A DNA stretch of 64,000 bases from Streptomyces sp. NRRL WC-3605 (GTDB taxonomy: Bacteria > Actinomycetota > Actinomycetes > Streptomycetales > Streptomycetaceae). Below the pieces are notes generated by a model. The model had not been told where the DNA came from. It worked only from the letters and a program-made list of their open reading frames with translations, and made no database searches. Positions 39,286 through 50,570 of this stretch are shown in pieces. The stretch lies in assembly GCF_001509795.1 (NCBI RefSeq), contig NZ_LLZN01000056.1:161103-225102 (forward strand). Direction: 5' to 3'. Both the position numbers and the translations under genes were made by a program. The first letter of the stretch is position 1; each line of letters opens with the position of its first letter.

Positions 39286-41382
39286 TCAATCTTCGTTCGA
39301 CACGCTACGGATTTCGCAGGCGTCAGCGCCGTGTTTCGGCTCGATGGCCTGGTCGTCGGGCCCGGGCCCGGCCGCGTCGGCCTCCTCGGCCGCATCGGTC
39401 TCCTCCACCAGGATCCGCCGCGCGGCGCCCCGGTGCAGCTCAGCGGCCGAGGGATCGCCGAGCCGGTCGAGGGTGTCGGCGAGCCGCAGGTAGAGCGCGC
39501 CCTGGAGCCGTACGTCCTCGGCGCGGCGTGCCAGCTCCACCGCCTCCTGGCAGGTGCGCAGCGAGTCGTCGAGCCGTCCGGCGTACTCCTGGACCCGGGC
39601 CAGCTCGCTCAGGGCGCGCGCGTGACCGGCGACGTCGCCGTTCTTGCGGTGCACGGCGACCGCGGCCCGCCAGTTGCGCTGGGCCTCTCCGTACCGGCCG
39701 GCGTAGGTGTGCGCCTCGGCGGTCCTGCCGTACAGCCGGGCGGTCTCGGCGCGCTCCCCGCGGGCCAGCCGCTCGGCGAGGGCCCGGCCGTACCAGTCGG
39801 CGGCCCGGTCGTAGTCCCCGAGCTCCAGATGCGCGCCGCCCACGGATTCCATCGCGCGGCCGGTCGCGTACGGGTCGTCCGCCTCGCGACCGGCGTCCAG
39901 CGCGGCCCGGAATCGCGCGAGCGCCTCACGGGTCCGCCCGGTGCGGGCGTCCAGGTCGCCGAGGTTCAGCAGGGCCGCCGCCTTCTCCCGGGGCAGGTTC
40001 CGGCGCTCGGCCACGTCGAGGACGAGCCCGTGGATCTCGTACAGGTCCCCGGCGGCGGCCTGGGTGCCGAAGTGCGCGGCCATCGCCCTGACCAGCTGCG
40101 ACATCAGGCGTCTGGCGAGGGTGTCCAGCTCCCCGTCGGCGACCGCGGCCCGGGCCGACGCCAGCAGGGCGGGCCTGCGCAGGCGCAGCCAGTCGGCGGC
40201 CGCGCGGGGGTTCGGGAAGCGGAGGGCGCGGGGCACGCCGAGGAGCTTCTGACGGGTCTCGGGGCTGTCGGTCTCGGTGATCGCCCGGCAGGACTGGAGC
40301 AGCCGTACGGTCCGCTCAAGCATGCGGGCGCGGGCGAGCTGGACCTCGGCGGGCCTGTCCTGGGTCTCGCTGAGGGCCTGCAGCAGCGGGTGCAGACAGC
40401 CCGGGACCCGGTACTGCGGCAGCGGCGACTCGACGCGGTGCAGCAGGCCGAGGGCGGCCAGGTCCTCCAGGGTGGTGTGGGCGCCGTCCACCGAGCAGCC
40501 GGCGAGGGCGGAGGCACCGTGCGGGTCGACGAGACCGGCGGGGGCCAGCGTCAGCAGGCGCAGCATGCGGGCGGCGGGGGCGGGCAGCGAGGCGTGCACG
40601 AGCCGCAGCAGCCGGCCGAGCGGGGTGCCCTCCGCGCCCTCGGCGCGCAGCTGCTTGGCCAGGTCGGAGACGGCGGACTTGGGGCGGGCCGCGAGCCAGC
40701 CGCCGGCCAGCGTCAGCGCGGCGGGCTGCCCCTGGCAGACCTCCACGAGCCCTTCGGCGGCCCTCGGGTCGACGGTGATGCGGACGGAGCCGGAGAGCCG
40801 GGTGAGCATTTCCACGGCGGACTTGGTGTCGAGGCCGCCGAGCGTGCAGGGCCGGACGTCGGAGATGCCGGTGAGCGGACCGCCGGAGACGACGACCGCC
40901 AGGCACTCGGGGGTGTCCGGCAGCAGCGCGTCGACCTGCTCGGCGTCGGCCGCGTCGTCGAGCAGCAGCAGGGCCCGGCGGTCGGCCAGTGCCTCGCGCA
41001 GGGCGGCCGTCAGGTCGTCCTCGGCGGCGCCGGGCGGTGCGGGCACGTCGAGGTCGGTGAGCAGGTCGCGGGCGGTGCGCGCGACGGGTACGGGGGTGCC
41101 GTCGGGCTCGCTGAGCCGCGCGCGGAGCACTCCGTCGGGGTAGCGGCCGGCCACCTGGCGGGCCAGTTCCCCGGCGAGTGCCGTACGGCCGGAGCCGGGG
41201 CGGCCGGCGATGAGCAGCACGCGCGCGCGGGGTGCCTTGCGGCCGGAGAGGGTGTCCAGGCCCGCGCGCTCGATGTCGGCGCGCAGCTCCTTCAACTCGC
41301 GTGTGCGGCCCAGGAATTGACTGCCGTCGGGGGTCCGGGCCGACGTCCGGACGTCGCCTGTGTCCACCACCTGGTCCGTCAC
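39286..41382 (-). CDS. AfsR-like STAND ATPase with TPR repeats, no SARP domain
   Basis: 698 residues from GTG 41382, preceded by GGGAG. Order: short N-terminus, FLGRTRELKEL (a motif starting NB-ARC modules of AfsR-type proteins), P-loop region IAGRPGSGRTALAGELARQ, Walker B-like RRALLLLDDAADAEQ, winged-helix region, then TPR repeats from about residue 480 (ALLNLGDLDARTGRTREALARF; MESVGGAHLELGDYDRAADWY). The DNA-binding OmpR-like domain of SARPs is missing. Oddity: the P-loop has Arg in place of Lys (GSGRT). Such proteins are signal-dependent switches, but the effector is unknown here. Ends 135 nt before the ald start. Confidence 0.8.
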   Translation of the reverse strand: MTDQVVDTGDVRTSARTPDGSQFLGRTRELKELRADIERAGLDTLSGRKAPRARVLLIAGRPGSGRTALAGELARQVAGRYPDGVLRARLSEPDGTPVPVARTARDLLTDLDVPAPPGAAEDDLTAALREALADRRALLLLDDAADAEQVDALLPDTPECLAVVVSGGPLTGISDVRPCTLGGLDTKSAVEMLTRLSGSVRITVDPRAAEGLVEVCQGQPAALTLAGGWLAARPKSAVSDLAKQLRAEGAEGTPLGRLLRLVHASLPAPAARMLRLLTLAPAGLVDPHGASALAGCSVDGAHTTLEDLAALGLLHRVESPLPQYRVPGCLHPLLQALSETQDRPAEVQLARARMLERTVRLLQSCRAITETDSPETRQKLLGVPRALRFPNPRAAADWLRLRRPALLASARAAVADGELDTLARRLMSQLVRAMAAHFGTQAAAGDLYEIHGLVLDVAERRNLPREKAAALLNLGDLDARTGRTREALARFRAALDAGREADDPYATGRAMESVGGAHLELGDYDRAADWYGRALAERLARGERAETARLYGRTAEAHTYAGRYGEAQRNWRAAVAVHRKNGDVAGHARALSELARVQEYAGRLDDSLRTCQEAVELARRAEDVRLQGALYLRLADTLDRLGDPSAAELHRGAARRILVEETDAAEEADAAGPGPDDQAIEPKHGADACEIRSVSNED

Positions 41383-41550
41383 GGGCCACACTCCCGTCCC
41401 ACGCACGCGCGAGCCCGCCGGGACTCCGGTTCGGGCGTGCTCAGAGCCTAGTTGACGCTCTGGTACGTTCCGGGCGGAGTGCGGCGGGCACGGCGGGGAC
41501 ATCGCCCGATCGGATCAGCCGATCTTCACACCGCTGGTGGTGTGCTCCGA

Positions 41551-42177
41551 TCAGGAGGCGAAGGGCCGCGCGGGCCAGGGGGCCTCCGCCGGGCGCAGGG
41601 CGTCCAGCCCGTCGCCGCCGCGCGCGGCGGCCAGCGAGAGCACACCCACGACCAGGCAGTTGTTGTGCACGTCACCGGCGAGGACGTGCCGGACCAGGTC
41701 GTCGACCGGCACGCGCGCGTGCTCCATGTCGGCCTCCTCGTCCTCCACCACGAACCGCTCGCCCTCGGCCTCGGACAGCTGCCGGGCGAGGAAGATGCGC
41801 ACGGCCTCGTCGCAGCCGCCGGGGGTGGTGTAGACGTCGGTCAGGACCCGCCAGTCCTCGGCCTTGACGTGGGCCTCCTCGTACAGCTCGCGCTGGGCGG
41901 CGTGCAGCGGGTTCTCGCCGGGGACGTCGAGCAGACCGGCCGGGATCTCCCACAGCTTGTGGCGGACCGGGTGGCGGTACTGCTTGATGAGCAGGACGCG
42001 GTCCTCGTCGTCCAGGGCGAGCACGGCGACCGAGCCGGGGTGGACCTGGTAGTCGCGTCGCACCACCGAGCCGTCCGGCATGACCACGTCGTCCGTGCGG
42101 ACGGAGGTCTTGTTGCCCACGAAGGGGGTCCCGGTCGCCCGGACCTCCCACTCCTCGGGGGTGTCCTTGATCGTCAT
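41551..42177 (-). CDS. ADP-ribose pyrophosphatase (NUDIX hydrolase)
   Basis: 208 residues, ATG 42177. The NUDIX box is GLLDVPGENPLHAAQRELYEEAHV: the first spacer has one extra residue (GX6E), as in mycobacterial ADP-ribose pyrophosphatases. Upstream VLLIKQYRHPVRHKLWEIPAG is the typical ADPRase lead-in with the substrate-binding strand. It hydrolyses ADP-ribose to AMP and ribose-5-phosphate. Lies directly after pyrG on the same strand. Confidence 0.9.
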   Translation of the reverse strand: MTIKDTPEEWEVRATGTPFVGNKTSVRTDDVVMPDGSVVRRDYQVHPGSVAVLALDDEDRVLLIKQYRHPVRHKLWEIPAGLLDVPGENPLHAAQRELYEEAHVKAEDWRVLTDVYTTPGGCDEAVRIFLARQLSEAEGERFVVEDEEADMEHARVPVDDLVRHVLAGDVHNNCLVVGVLSLAAARGGDGLDALRPAEAPWPARPFAS

Positions 42178-42207
42178 GCCCTGCCCTTCCACGTGCGCAA
42201 AGGAAAA

Positions 42208-42241
42208 CCGGGGCGCCCACCGTTGAAGGTTTGCGCCCCGG
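42208..42241 (-). terminator. Hairpin downstream of pyrG
   Basis: 9-bp stem CCGGGGCGC/GCGCCCCGG (42208-42216 with 42233-42241), 20 nt past the pyrG stop. It also lies in the leader of the NUDIX gene, so it may attenuate rather than fully stop transcription. Confidence 0.55.
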
Positions 42242-42260
42242 CCACCGTACAACTCTCGTG

Positions 42261-43928
<1,668 letters not shown>

Positions 43929-44404
43929 GGCCAAGAGGGGGCTCCCGTGGTCGCGATCTTGAAGTGCGGTTCGGGGGTCTTCACGCCCACCGGTCCACGG
44001 GCTACCAGGGTATCAGCGACCGGGACCGATGGCTTCCGGCCACGCTCCGCGCACACCCAGGCACACATCCGCACACTTCACCGGGCCCTCACGGTCCGGT
44101 CACCCACTGCTCACCCGTTCGGCCGACCCGGGTTGCCCGGAGGGGCACGCAGATCATCTACGTGCGTCGTATCCTGCTCGGACATTCGCTGCCGAGCCCG
44201 GCCGGCAACACGGCACCACCCCTCGCCCGTACGCACCGGAACAACGCGAGCTCGTCAGTTCGTTGAGCAGAGATCGTCGAGCAGTGACCACCGTTTTGCC
44301 TCACGGCCGCGGCGACTGCTTTGCTTCACCGCTCAACGCCGATTTACAACCACCCCTTGACCGCACTAGCGAGAGCCCCCTTGTCGCACGAAAGAGGGGG
44401 TGAC
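43929..44404. other. Divergent promoter region, pyrG / GH15
   Basis: 476 nt between divergent genes. No credible gene. The GH15 side is comparatively AT-rich (44160-44390), with a strong AGAGGGGGTG ribosome site near 44393-44402. I could not define promoter hexamers. Confidence 0.5.
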
Positions 44405-46231
44405 GTGGCCGTTCGACTGGAGTTGCACGTGGCCGGGCGCATCGAAGACTACGCACTCATCGGAGACATGCAGACCGCCGCGCTGGTCTGCCGGGACGGC
44501 ACGGTCGACTGGCTGTGCCTGCCCCGCTTCGACTCGCACGCCATCTTCGCCGGCCTGCTGGGCACCGAGGAGCACGGCTTCTGGCGGCTCGGACCGGCGC
44601 ACGCCTCCGACTCCGAGCCGCCGACGGCGACCAGGCGCGGCTACCGTGGCGACTCCCTGATCCTGGAGTCCGAGTGGGACACCCCGCGCGGCACGGTCCG
44701 GGTGATCGACTTCATGCCCCCGCGTGACGGGGCGCCCCAGCTCATCCGGATCGTGGAGGGCGTCTCCGGCCGGGTGCCGATGCGCTCGGTGCTGCGGATG
44801 CGCTTCTCGTACGGCCGGGTGGTGCCGTGGGTGCACAAGCACGAGGGGCGTACGGTCGCCGTCGCCGGGCCGGACTCCGTGTGGTTCGACACGGACGCCG
44901 ACACCTACGGCGAGTCGCTGACGACCTACTCGGACTTCACGGTCTCGCCGGGCGAGCGGATCGCCTTCACGATCTCCTGGGAGCCCTCGCACAAGGAGCC
45001 GCCGGCCCTGCCCGAGCCGGAGCAGTCGCTGGAGGCCACGGAGGACTTCTGGCGCGAGTGGGTCGAGCACTGCACGTACCACGGGCCCTACCGCGAGGCG
45101 GTCATCCGCTCGCTGATCACCCTCAAGGCCCTCACGTACGCCCCGACGGGCGGCATCGTCGCCGCCCCGACGACCTCCCTGCCCGAGGACATCGGCGGCG
45201 TCCGCAACTGGGACTACCGCTACACGTGGCTGCGCGACGCGGCCATCACCCTGTCGTCGCTGCTGCGCACCGGCTACCGCGAGGAGGCCCGTGCCTGGCG
45301 CGAGTGGCTGCTGCGGGCGGTCGCCGGCGACCCCGAGAACCTGCAGATCATGTACGGCATCGCCGGTGAGCGCGAGCTCGGCGAGGCCGAGCTGGACTGG
45401 CTGCCGGGCTACGAGAACTCCGCCCCGGTACGAGTCGGAAACGGCGCCGCCCACCAGCTCCAGCTCGACGTGTACGGCGAGGTCACCGAGGCGCTGCACC
45501 TGGCCCACATGACGGGCCTCGCCCGCAACGACTACGCCTCCCTGCTCCAGCTGAAGCTGATCCGCTACCTGGAGGACCACTGGGACGAGCCGGACGAGGG
45601 CATCTGGGAGGTGCGCGGCCCGCGCCGCCACTTCGTGCACTCAAAGGTGATGGCCTGGGTCGCCGTGGACCGGACGATCAAGCTCATCGAGTCCGGCGAC
45701 GCGGACGGCCCGCTGGAGCGCTGGAAGGAACTGCGCGACGAGATCCACCGGGACGTGTGCGAGAAGGGCTACGACAAGGAGCGCAACACGTTCACGCAGT
45801 CGTACGGCTCGCGGGAGCTGGACGCCGCCCTGCTGCTGATCCCGCAGGTGGGCTTCCTGCCGCCGGACGACAAGCGGGTCATCGGCACCGTCGAGGCCAT
45901 CCAGCGCGAACTGTCCACGACGGACGGCTTCATCCTGCGCTACCCCACGGAGGGCGAGGACGAGGGCGTCGACGGCCTGCCGGGCGACGAGGGGGCCTTC
46001 CTCGCCTGCTCGTTCTGGATGGCGGACGACCTCGCGATGATCGGCCGCGTCGACGAGGCCCGCAAGCTGTTCGAGAAGCTGCTGTCGCTGCGCAACGACC
46101 TCGGTCTGCTGGCCGAGGAGTGGGACCCGGTCCGCCAGCGCCAGGTCGGCAACTTCCCGCAGGCCTTCAGCCACGTCCCGCTGATCGACACCGCGCTGCG
46201 CCTGACGGCGTCGGGGGCGTACGGCGGCTGA
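44405..46231 (+). CDS. Glycoside hydrolase family 15 protein (trehalase/glucoamylase-like)
   Basis: 608 residues from GTG 44405, after AGAGGGGGTG. The N-terminus RIEDYALIGDMQTAALVCRDGTVDWLCLPRFDS and the central WDYRYTWLRDAAIT are diagnostic of the bacterial/actinobacterial GH15 branch whose characterised members include mycobacterial trehalases. Catalytic acids expected: Glu in the AGERELGEAELDWLPGYENS region and the second Glu in LGLLAEEWDP. C-terminal QAFSHVPLIDTALRL. No signal peptide, so intracellular, possibly trehalose breakdown; the exact substrate is inference. Confidence 0.88.
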   Translation: MAVRLELHVAGRIEDYALIGDMQTAALVCRDGTVDWLCLPRFDSHAIFAGLLGTEEHGFWRLGPAHASDSEPPTATRRGYRGDSLILESEWDTPRGTVRVIDFMPPRDGAPQLIRIVEGVSGRVPMRSVLRMRFSYGRVVPWVHKHEGRTVAVAGPDSVWFDTDADTYGESLTTYSDFTVSPGERIAFTISWEPSHKEPPALPEPEQSLEATEDFWREWVEHCTYHGPYREAVIRSLITLKALTYAPTGGIVAAPTTSLPEDIGGVRNWDYRYTWLRDAAITLSSLLRTGYREEARAWREWLLRAVAGDPENLQIMYGIAGERELGEAELDWLPGYENSAPVRVGNGAAHQLQLDVYGEVTEALHLAHMTGLARNDYASLLQLKLIRYLEDHWDEPDEGIWEVRGPRRHFVHSKVMAWVAVDRTIKLIESGDADGPLERWKELRDEIHRDVCEKGYDKERNTFTQSYGSRELDAALLLIPQVGFLPPDDKRVIGTVEAIQRELSTTDGFILRYPTEGEDEGVDGLPGDEGAFLACSFWMADDLAMIGRVDEARKLFEKLLSLRNDLGLLAEEWDPVRQRQVGNFPQAFSHVPLIDTALRLTASGAYGG

Positions 46232-46298
46232 ACAGGAAGGACGGCCGGAGCCTGCCTAAGCTGGGAGCCATCAGCCCCTGTAGGGAAGGGGGCGCCTC

Positions 46299-47678
46299 AT
46301 GGCCTCCCCATCGAAGGCGGGCGCGGCGCTCGCCGCGCTGCGCGAGGAACTGGTCGGCGACGTGTTCGCCCCTTCGGACGCGGGCTACGACGAGGCCCGC
46401 ACCGTCTTCAACGCCATGATCGACAAGCGGCCCGCCGTCATCGCGCAGTGCGTGAACGAGGACGACGTCGTGCGGGCCGTGCGGTTCGGCAGGGACCTCG
46501 ACCTGAACATCGCGGTGCGCGGCGGCGGGCACAGCGTCGCCGGCTCGGCCGTCAACGACAACGGGCTCGTCATCGATCTGCGGCACATGCGCGCGGTCTC
46601 CGTCGACCCCGCGGCCGAGGCGGTGCGGATCGCGGGCGGCGCCACGATGACCGACCTGGACCGGGCGTGCCAGCCGCACGGCCTGGCCACCACCGGCGGC
46701 CGGGTCTCGACGACCGGCGTCGGCGGTTTCCTCCTCGGCGGCGGCACCGGCTGGCTGGACCGCTGCTTCGGACTGGCCGTCGACAATCTGCTCGGTGTGG
46801 AACTCGTCACCGCGGACGGCGAGCGGGTCCACGCGAGCGCCGACGAGAACCCGGAGCTGTTCTGGGGTCTGCACGGCGGGGGCGGCAACTTCGGCGTCGC
46901 GACCGCGTTCACCCTGAAGCTCCACGCCCTGCCCGAGTTCTCCATGGCCCTGCTGCTGTACCTGCCGGAGTTCGGCCGCGAGGTGACCCGCACCTACCGC
47001 GAGCTGATCGCCGCCGCCCCGGACGAGGCGAGCGGAGGGGTGATCTACCTCACCGGCCCGCCCGAGGACTTCGTACCTCCGCACCTGGTCGGCTCGCTGC
47101 TGTGCGCGGCGCTGCTCACGTACGCCGGGCCCGAGGAGGACATGCGCAAGCTGGCCGAGCCCCTGCTGGCGCTGCCGCACGAGCAGGAGATCGTCGGCGC
47201 CATGCCGTACGCCGACGTCCAGTGCATGCTCGACGACCCTCCGGGGATGCGGAACTACTGGTCCGCCGAGTATCTGACGGGCGCGCCCGACGAGTACCTG
47301 GACGTGTTCTGCGCGGGCGGCGAGGCGCTGCCGCCGAGCGCCACCATCCAGGTGCTGTTCCCGCAGGGCGGGGCGATCGCGGCCGGTCCGCACGAGTATC
47401 CGGTGCCCTACCGGGACGCGCCGTGGGCCGTCCACCCCTTCGCGATCTGGGAGGACCCGGCGGACGACGAGCGGTGCAGGCAGTGGGTGCGGGACGTGTG
47501 CGCCGGCGCGCGCCCGTACAGCACGGGCGACGTGTACCTCAATTTCATCGGGGACGAGGGCACGGACCGGGTGAAGGCCGGTCTGGGCGCCGAGAACTTC
47601 CAGCGGCTCGCCGGCCTCAAACGCCGCTACGACCCGGACAACGTGTTCCGCTTCAACCACAACATCGCCCCGGCCTGA
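46299..47678 (+). CDS. FAD-linked oxidoreductase (berberine-bridge-enzyme-like)
   Basis: 459 residues, ATG after GGAAGGGGG. PCMH-type FAD domain with NIAVRGGGHSVAGSAVNDNG (His in the position of the covalent 8-alpha-histidyl FAD), GGRVSTTGVGGFLLGGGTGWL and LFWGLHGGGGNFG. The C-terminal BBE motif YLNFIGDEGTDRVKAGLGAENFQRL ... YDPDNVFRFNHNI closes the protein. The second covalent Cys of plant BBEs is Ser/Val here, so a single covalent link is expected. Reaction and substrate unknown. Intracellular. Confidence 0.88.
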   Translation: MASPSKAGAALAALREELVGDVFAPSDAGYDEARTVFNAMIDKRPAVIAQCVNEDDVVRAVRFGRDLDLNIAVRGGGHSVAGSAVNDNGLVIDLRHMRAVSVDPAAEAVRIAGGATMTDLDRACQPHGLATTGGRVSTTGVGGFLLGGGTGWLDRCFGLAVDNLLGVELVTADGERVHASADENPELFWGLHGGGGNFGVATAFTLKLHALPEFSMALLLYLPEFGREVTRTYRELIAAAPDEASGGVIYLTGPPEDFVPPHLVGSLLCAALLTYAGPEEDMRKLAEPLLALPHEQEIVGAMPYADVQCMLDDPPGMRNYWSAEYLTGAPDEYLDVFCAGGEALPPSATIQVLFPQGGAIAAGPHEYPVPYRDAPWAVHPFAIWEDPADDERCRQWVRDVCAGARPYSTGDVYLNFIGDEGTDRVKAGLGAENFQRLAGLKRRYDPDNVFRFNHNIAPA

Positions 47679-47732
47679 CGGTCGGAGGCGTCGCCGCAGG
47701 GTACGGATGTGCCGCCGGGGCGCGCCCGCGGG

Positions 47733-47738
47733 TAGCGT
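47733..47738 (+). promoter_or_regulatory. Putative -10 of a leaderless pucR-type transcript
   Basis: TAGCGT lies 6 nt before the ATG at 47745, and no ribosome site is present. Inferred from spacing. Confidence 0.4.
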
Positions 47739-47744
47739 CCGGCT

Positions 47745-49421
47745 ATGGACAGCCGTAGGGACAGCGCGTTCGACACCCACAGCGCCGGGATCACCGTGCG
47801 CCGGGCCCTGGAGCTGCCCGCACTGCGCGGCGGGCTGCCCGAGGTCCTCGCGGGCGGCGACCGGCTGGGGCGCACGGTGCGCTGGGTCCACGCGGGCGAG
47901 GTGCCCAACATCGCCTCGCTGCTCAAGGGCGGAGAACTGCTGCTGACCACGGGGTACGGCCTCGGGACCCGGCCCGCCGACCAGCGGGCGTTCGTGCGCA
48001 CCCTGGCCGACCGGGGGATCGCGGCCCTGGTGGTGGAGTTGGGCGCCCGCTTCACCCGGCTGCCCGCCGCGCTGGTCGACACGGCGCGCGCGGCGGGGCT
48101 GCCGCTGGTCCAGCTCCATCGCGAGGTGCCGTTCGTCACGGTGACCGAGGAGATCCACACCGAGATCGTCAACGGGCACTACGCGCTGCTGCAGCGGGCG
48201 GAGGAGGTGCACCGCCGGTGCACGGAGGCGCTGCTCGGCGGGGGCGGGGTGCCGCAGGTGCTCGCCATCCTGGCGGACTTCGCCGGCAACCCGGTCTTCC
48301 TGGAGACGCCGGACGGCCGGCTGCTGTACGCGGCGGGGGCCGGGCCCGAGGGCACGGACCCGTTGCAGGTGTGGGAGGGCCTGCGCGGCCAGCACAAGGA
48401 GGTGCCGCCGCCGGCCGGGTCGGTACTGGTGGAGGTGCCCGGCGGCGGCGCGGGCACCGGGGCGGTGCGCGCCCGGCTGGTCCTGCTGCCGGTGCGCGGG
48501 CCGCTCGCGCCGGTGCACCGGATCGCGGCGGAGCGCGCGGCGGGCATCCTCGCCGTGGTGCTGATGCAGGCGCGGCAGGAGGAGGAGCTGGCCGCCCGGG
48601 GGCGCGGCGACTTCCTGACCGATCTCGCGGAGGGCCGGGTCACCCCGGAGGACGCCCCGGCGCAGGCCCGTGTCCTGGGCTTCAAGCCGGGTTCCGGTCC
48701 GCTGCTGCCGGTCGTGATGCGGCTCGGCGACGGGCTGGCGGCGCCCGGGGGTGCGTCCCGCGCCGGCGCGGAGAGCGGGGGCGGCTGGGCGGTGCTGGCC
48801 CGAGCGGTCGGCGAGGAGCTGGCCTCGGTGGGGGTGCCGGTGCTGCTGGGGGTGCGGCCGGTGGAGGGCCGGGTGCCGCTGCTGCTGGGGCTGCGCGCGG
48901 AGTCGGAGCGGCCTGCGGTGGCGGACCGGGTCGCGGCGGCGCTGCGGGCGGGCGCGGAGCGGGCCGGGATGCGGCGGCCGGGCGCGCCGGCGCCGGTGGT
49001 GGTCGTCGGGGAGGCGGGCGGCTGGGCGGCGGCCTCGGCGTCCCTGCGGCACGCGGCGGAGACGGCGACGGCCGCGCAGGGGCTGCCGGACGTGCCCTGG
49101 TACGACGCCCGGCGGCTGGACATCGACCTGCTGCTGTGGCGGCTGCGCGACCATCCCGGCCTGGCGGCGTTCGTGGACCGGGCGATCGGGCCGCTGCGCG
49201 CGCACGACGAACGGTCCCGGCCGCCCCTGCTGCCCACGCTGGAGACCTACTTGGCGCACGCGGGCCGCAAGGCGGAGACGGCCCGGGAACTGCATCTGAA
49301 CCGGCAGACCCTCTACAACCGCCTCGCGCGCATCGGCGAGTTGCTCGGCACCGACCTCGACGACCCGCACACGGTCCTGGCGTTGAGCCTCGCGCTGCGC
49401 GCCCGGCGGTATGTGCCGTAG
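47745..49421 (+). CDS. PucR family transcriptional regulator
   Basis: 558 residues from ATG 47745. N-terminal PucR (purine catabolism regulator) domain: VRRALELPALRGGLPEVLAGG, IASLLKGGELLLTTGYGL, GIAALVVELGARFTRLPAALVDTA. A central GGDEF-like region and a C-terminal helix-turn-helix of the CdaR/PucR type follow: TLETYLAHAGRKAETARELHLNRQTLYNRLARIGELLG. It should bind DNA as a dimer and respond to a small molecule. It follows the FAD oxidoreductase by 66 nt in the same orientation; control of that gene is a reasonable but unproven guess. Confidence 0.9.
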   Translation: MDSRRDSAFDTHSAGITVRRALELPALRGGLPEVLAGGDRLGRTVRWVHAGEVPNIASLLKGGELLLTTGYGLGTRPADQRAFVRTLADRGIAALVVELGARFTRLPAALVDTARAAGLPLVQLHREVPFVTVTEEIHTEIVNGHYALLQRAEEVHRRCTEALLGGGGVPQVLAILADFAGNPVFLETPDGRLLYAAGAGPEGTDPLQVWEGLRGQHKEVPPPAGSVLVEVPGGGAGTGAVRARLVLLPVRGPLAPVHRIAAERAAGILAVVLMQARQEEELAARGRGDFLTDLAEGRVTPEDAPAQARVLGFKPGSGPLLPVVMRLGDGLAAPGGASRAGAESGGGWAVLARAVGEELASVGVPVLLGVRPVEGRVPLLLGLRAESERPAVADRVAAALRAGAERAGMRRPGAPAPVVVVGEAGGWAAASASLRHAAETATAAQGLPDVPWYDARRLDIDLLLWRLRDHPGLAAFVDRAIGPLRAHDERSRPPLLPTLETYLAHAGRKAETARELHLNRQTLYNRLARIGELLGTDLDDPHTVLALSLALRARRYVP

Positions 49422-49433
49422 TGCCGGGCGGGT

Positions 49434-50570
49434 TCAGATCATGGGCCGGGGCTGCGTCAACTCGTCGTAGACGCTGAGCACCTGGGCCACGGTCTCGTCC
49501 TCGGTCGGCCAGGTCGCCGCCTGCCGCACCCCGCGCTCCCTGAGCAGCTCCCGGCGGCCGGGATCGCCGAGCAGCCGCACCACGGCGGCGGCGAGGGCGT
49601 GCGCGTCGCCGTACGGGACGAGTTCGGCGGCGTCGCCGACGAGTTCGGGCACACCGCCGGCCTCGGTGGCGACGAGCGGCACGCGCGCGTGCAGCGCCTC
49701 CTGGGCGAGGAGGGACCGCGCCTCCCAGCGGCTGGGCAGCAGGGCGATGTCGGCGGCGGCGAGCAGGTCGGTCACGTCGTCGCGGCGCCCGATGAGGCGT
49801 ACGGGCAGGGCCTCCTCCTCGATCCGCTGCTGGAGCGCGGCCCGCAGCGGCCCCTCCCCCGCGATCACGACCAGCGGCGCGGGATCGAGGGCCCGCCAGG
49901 CGCGCGCGGCGTCCAGCAGCACGTCGTACCCGCGGTGCCGTTCGAGGGCGCCGACCGCGATCAGCAACGGGCGTCCGGTGGCGCCGAGTTCGGCTCGGGC
50001 CTTGGCGGTGAGCCGGTCGGGGTCGTCGCGTTCGGCGGCCCGGCGCGGCCGGGGCAGGGCGACCGCGGCGAGCCGGGCGTCCCGTGCGCCGGTGCGGCGG
50101 GCCCGCTCGACCAGGGCGGAGGTGGTGCCGAGCACCACGGAGGCGTTCCTGACGACCCGCCGCTCCAGCAGCCGGACGAGATGGGCGCGGGCGCCCTCTG
50201 CGTGGGCCCGGTCGTGCCAGGTGACGACGAGCGGTGTGCGCCGGCCACTCAGCGCGAGGACGCTGCGGAAGGAGGCGTGCAGTCCGTGCGCGTGCACCAG
50301 GTCGGCGTCGGCGCAGGCGGCCCGCAGGGCGGCCACCGCGGCGGGGTCGCTGCTGCGGGGCACCTGGACGTGTTCGGCGCCTGCGCCCTTGAAGTCGTAG
50401 AGGTGATCGGCCTCCACGGGGGCGCATACGGTGACCCGCACGCCCCGCGCGACCAGCCCCGAGGACAGCGATCGCACATGCGCGCTACTGCCGGCGTTGC
50501 CGCCGCCCAGTACCTGCACGGTGCGCAGCGACGACTGGCCGTGCGGTGAGTGGCTGCTCACGGGGGTCAC
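49434..50570 (-). CDS. GT4 family glycosyltransferase
   Basis: 378 residues, GTG 50570 after GGAG; an in-frame upstream extension has no ribosome site. GT-B fold: N-terminal TVQVLGGGNAGSSAHVRSL with donor-site glycines, DLVHAHGLHASFRSVL, and a C-terminal donor-binding domain with VAVGALERHRGYDVLLDAARAW, DIALLPSRWEARSLLAQEAL (EX7E motif) and GGVPELVGDAAELV. Soluble or peripheral. Sugar donor and acceptor unknown. Neighbour of an MraY-like membrane protein, so both may act on a cell-envelope glycan. Confidence 0.85.
   Translation of the reverse strand: MTPVSSHSPHGQSSLRTVQVLGGGNAGSSAHVRSLSSGLVARGVRVTVCAPVEADHLYDFKGAGAEHVQVPRSSDPAAVAALRAACADADLVHAHGLHASFRSVLALSGRRTPLVVTWHDRAHAEGARAHLVRLLERRVVRNASVVLGTTSALVERARRTGARDARLAAVALPRPRRAAERDDPDRLTAKARAELGATGRPLLIAVGALERHRGYDVLLDAARAWRALDPAPLVVIAGEGPLRAALQQRIEEEALPVRLIGRRDDVTDLLAAADIALLPSRWEARSLLAQEALHARVPLVATEAGGVPELVGDAAELVPYGDAHALAAAVVRLLGDPGRRELLRERGVRQAATWPTEDETVAQVLSVYDELTQPRPMI

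Noticed and set aside
46167..49370. 1,067-codon minus-strand frame opposite GH15, FAD oxidoreductase and PucR genes
   Set aside because: It spans three real genes on the other strand and has only low-complexity residues, as expected from third-position GC bias.
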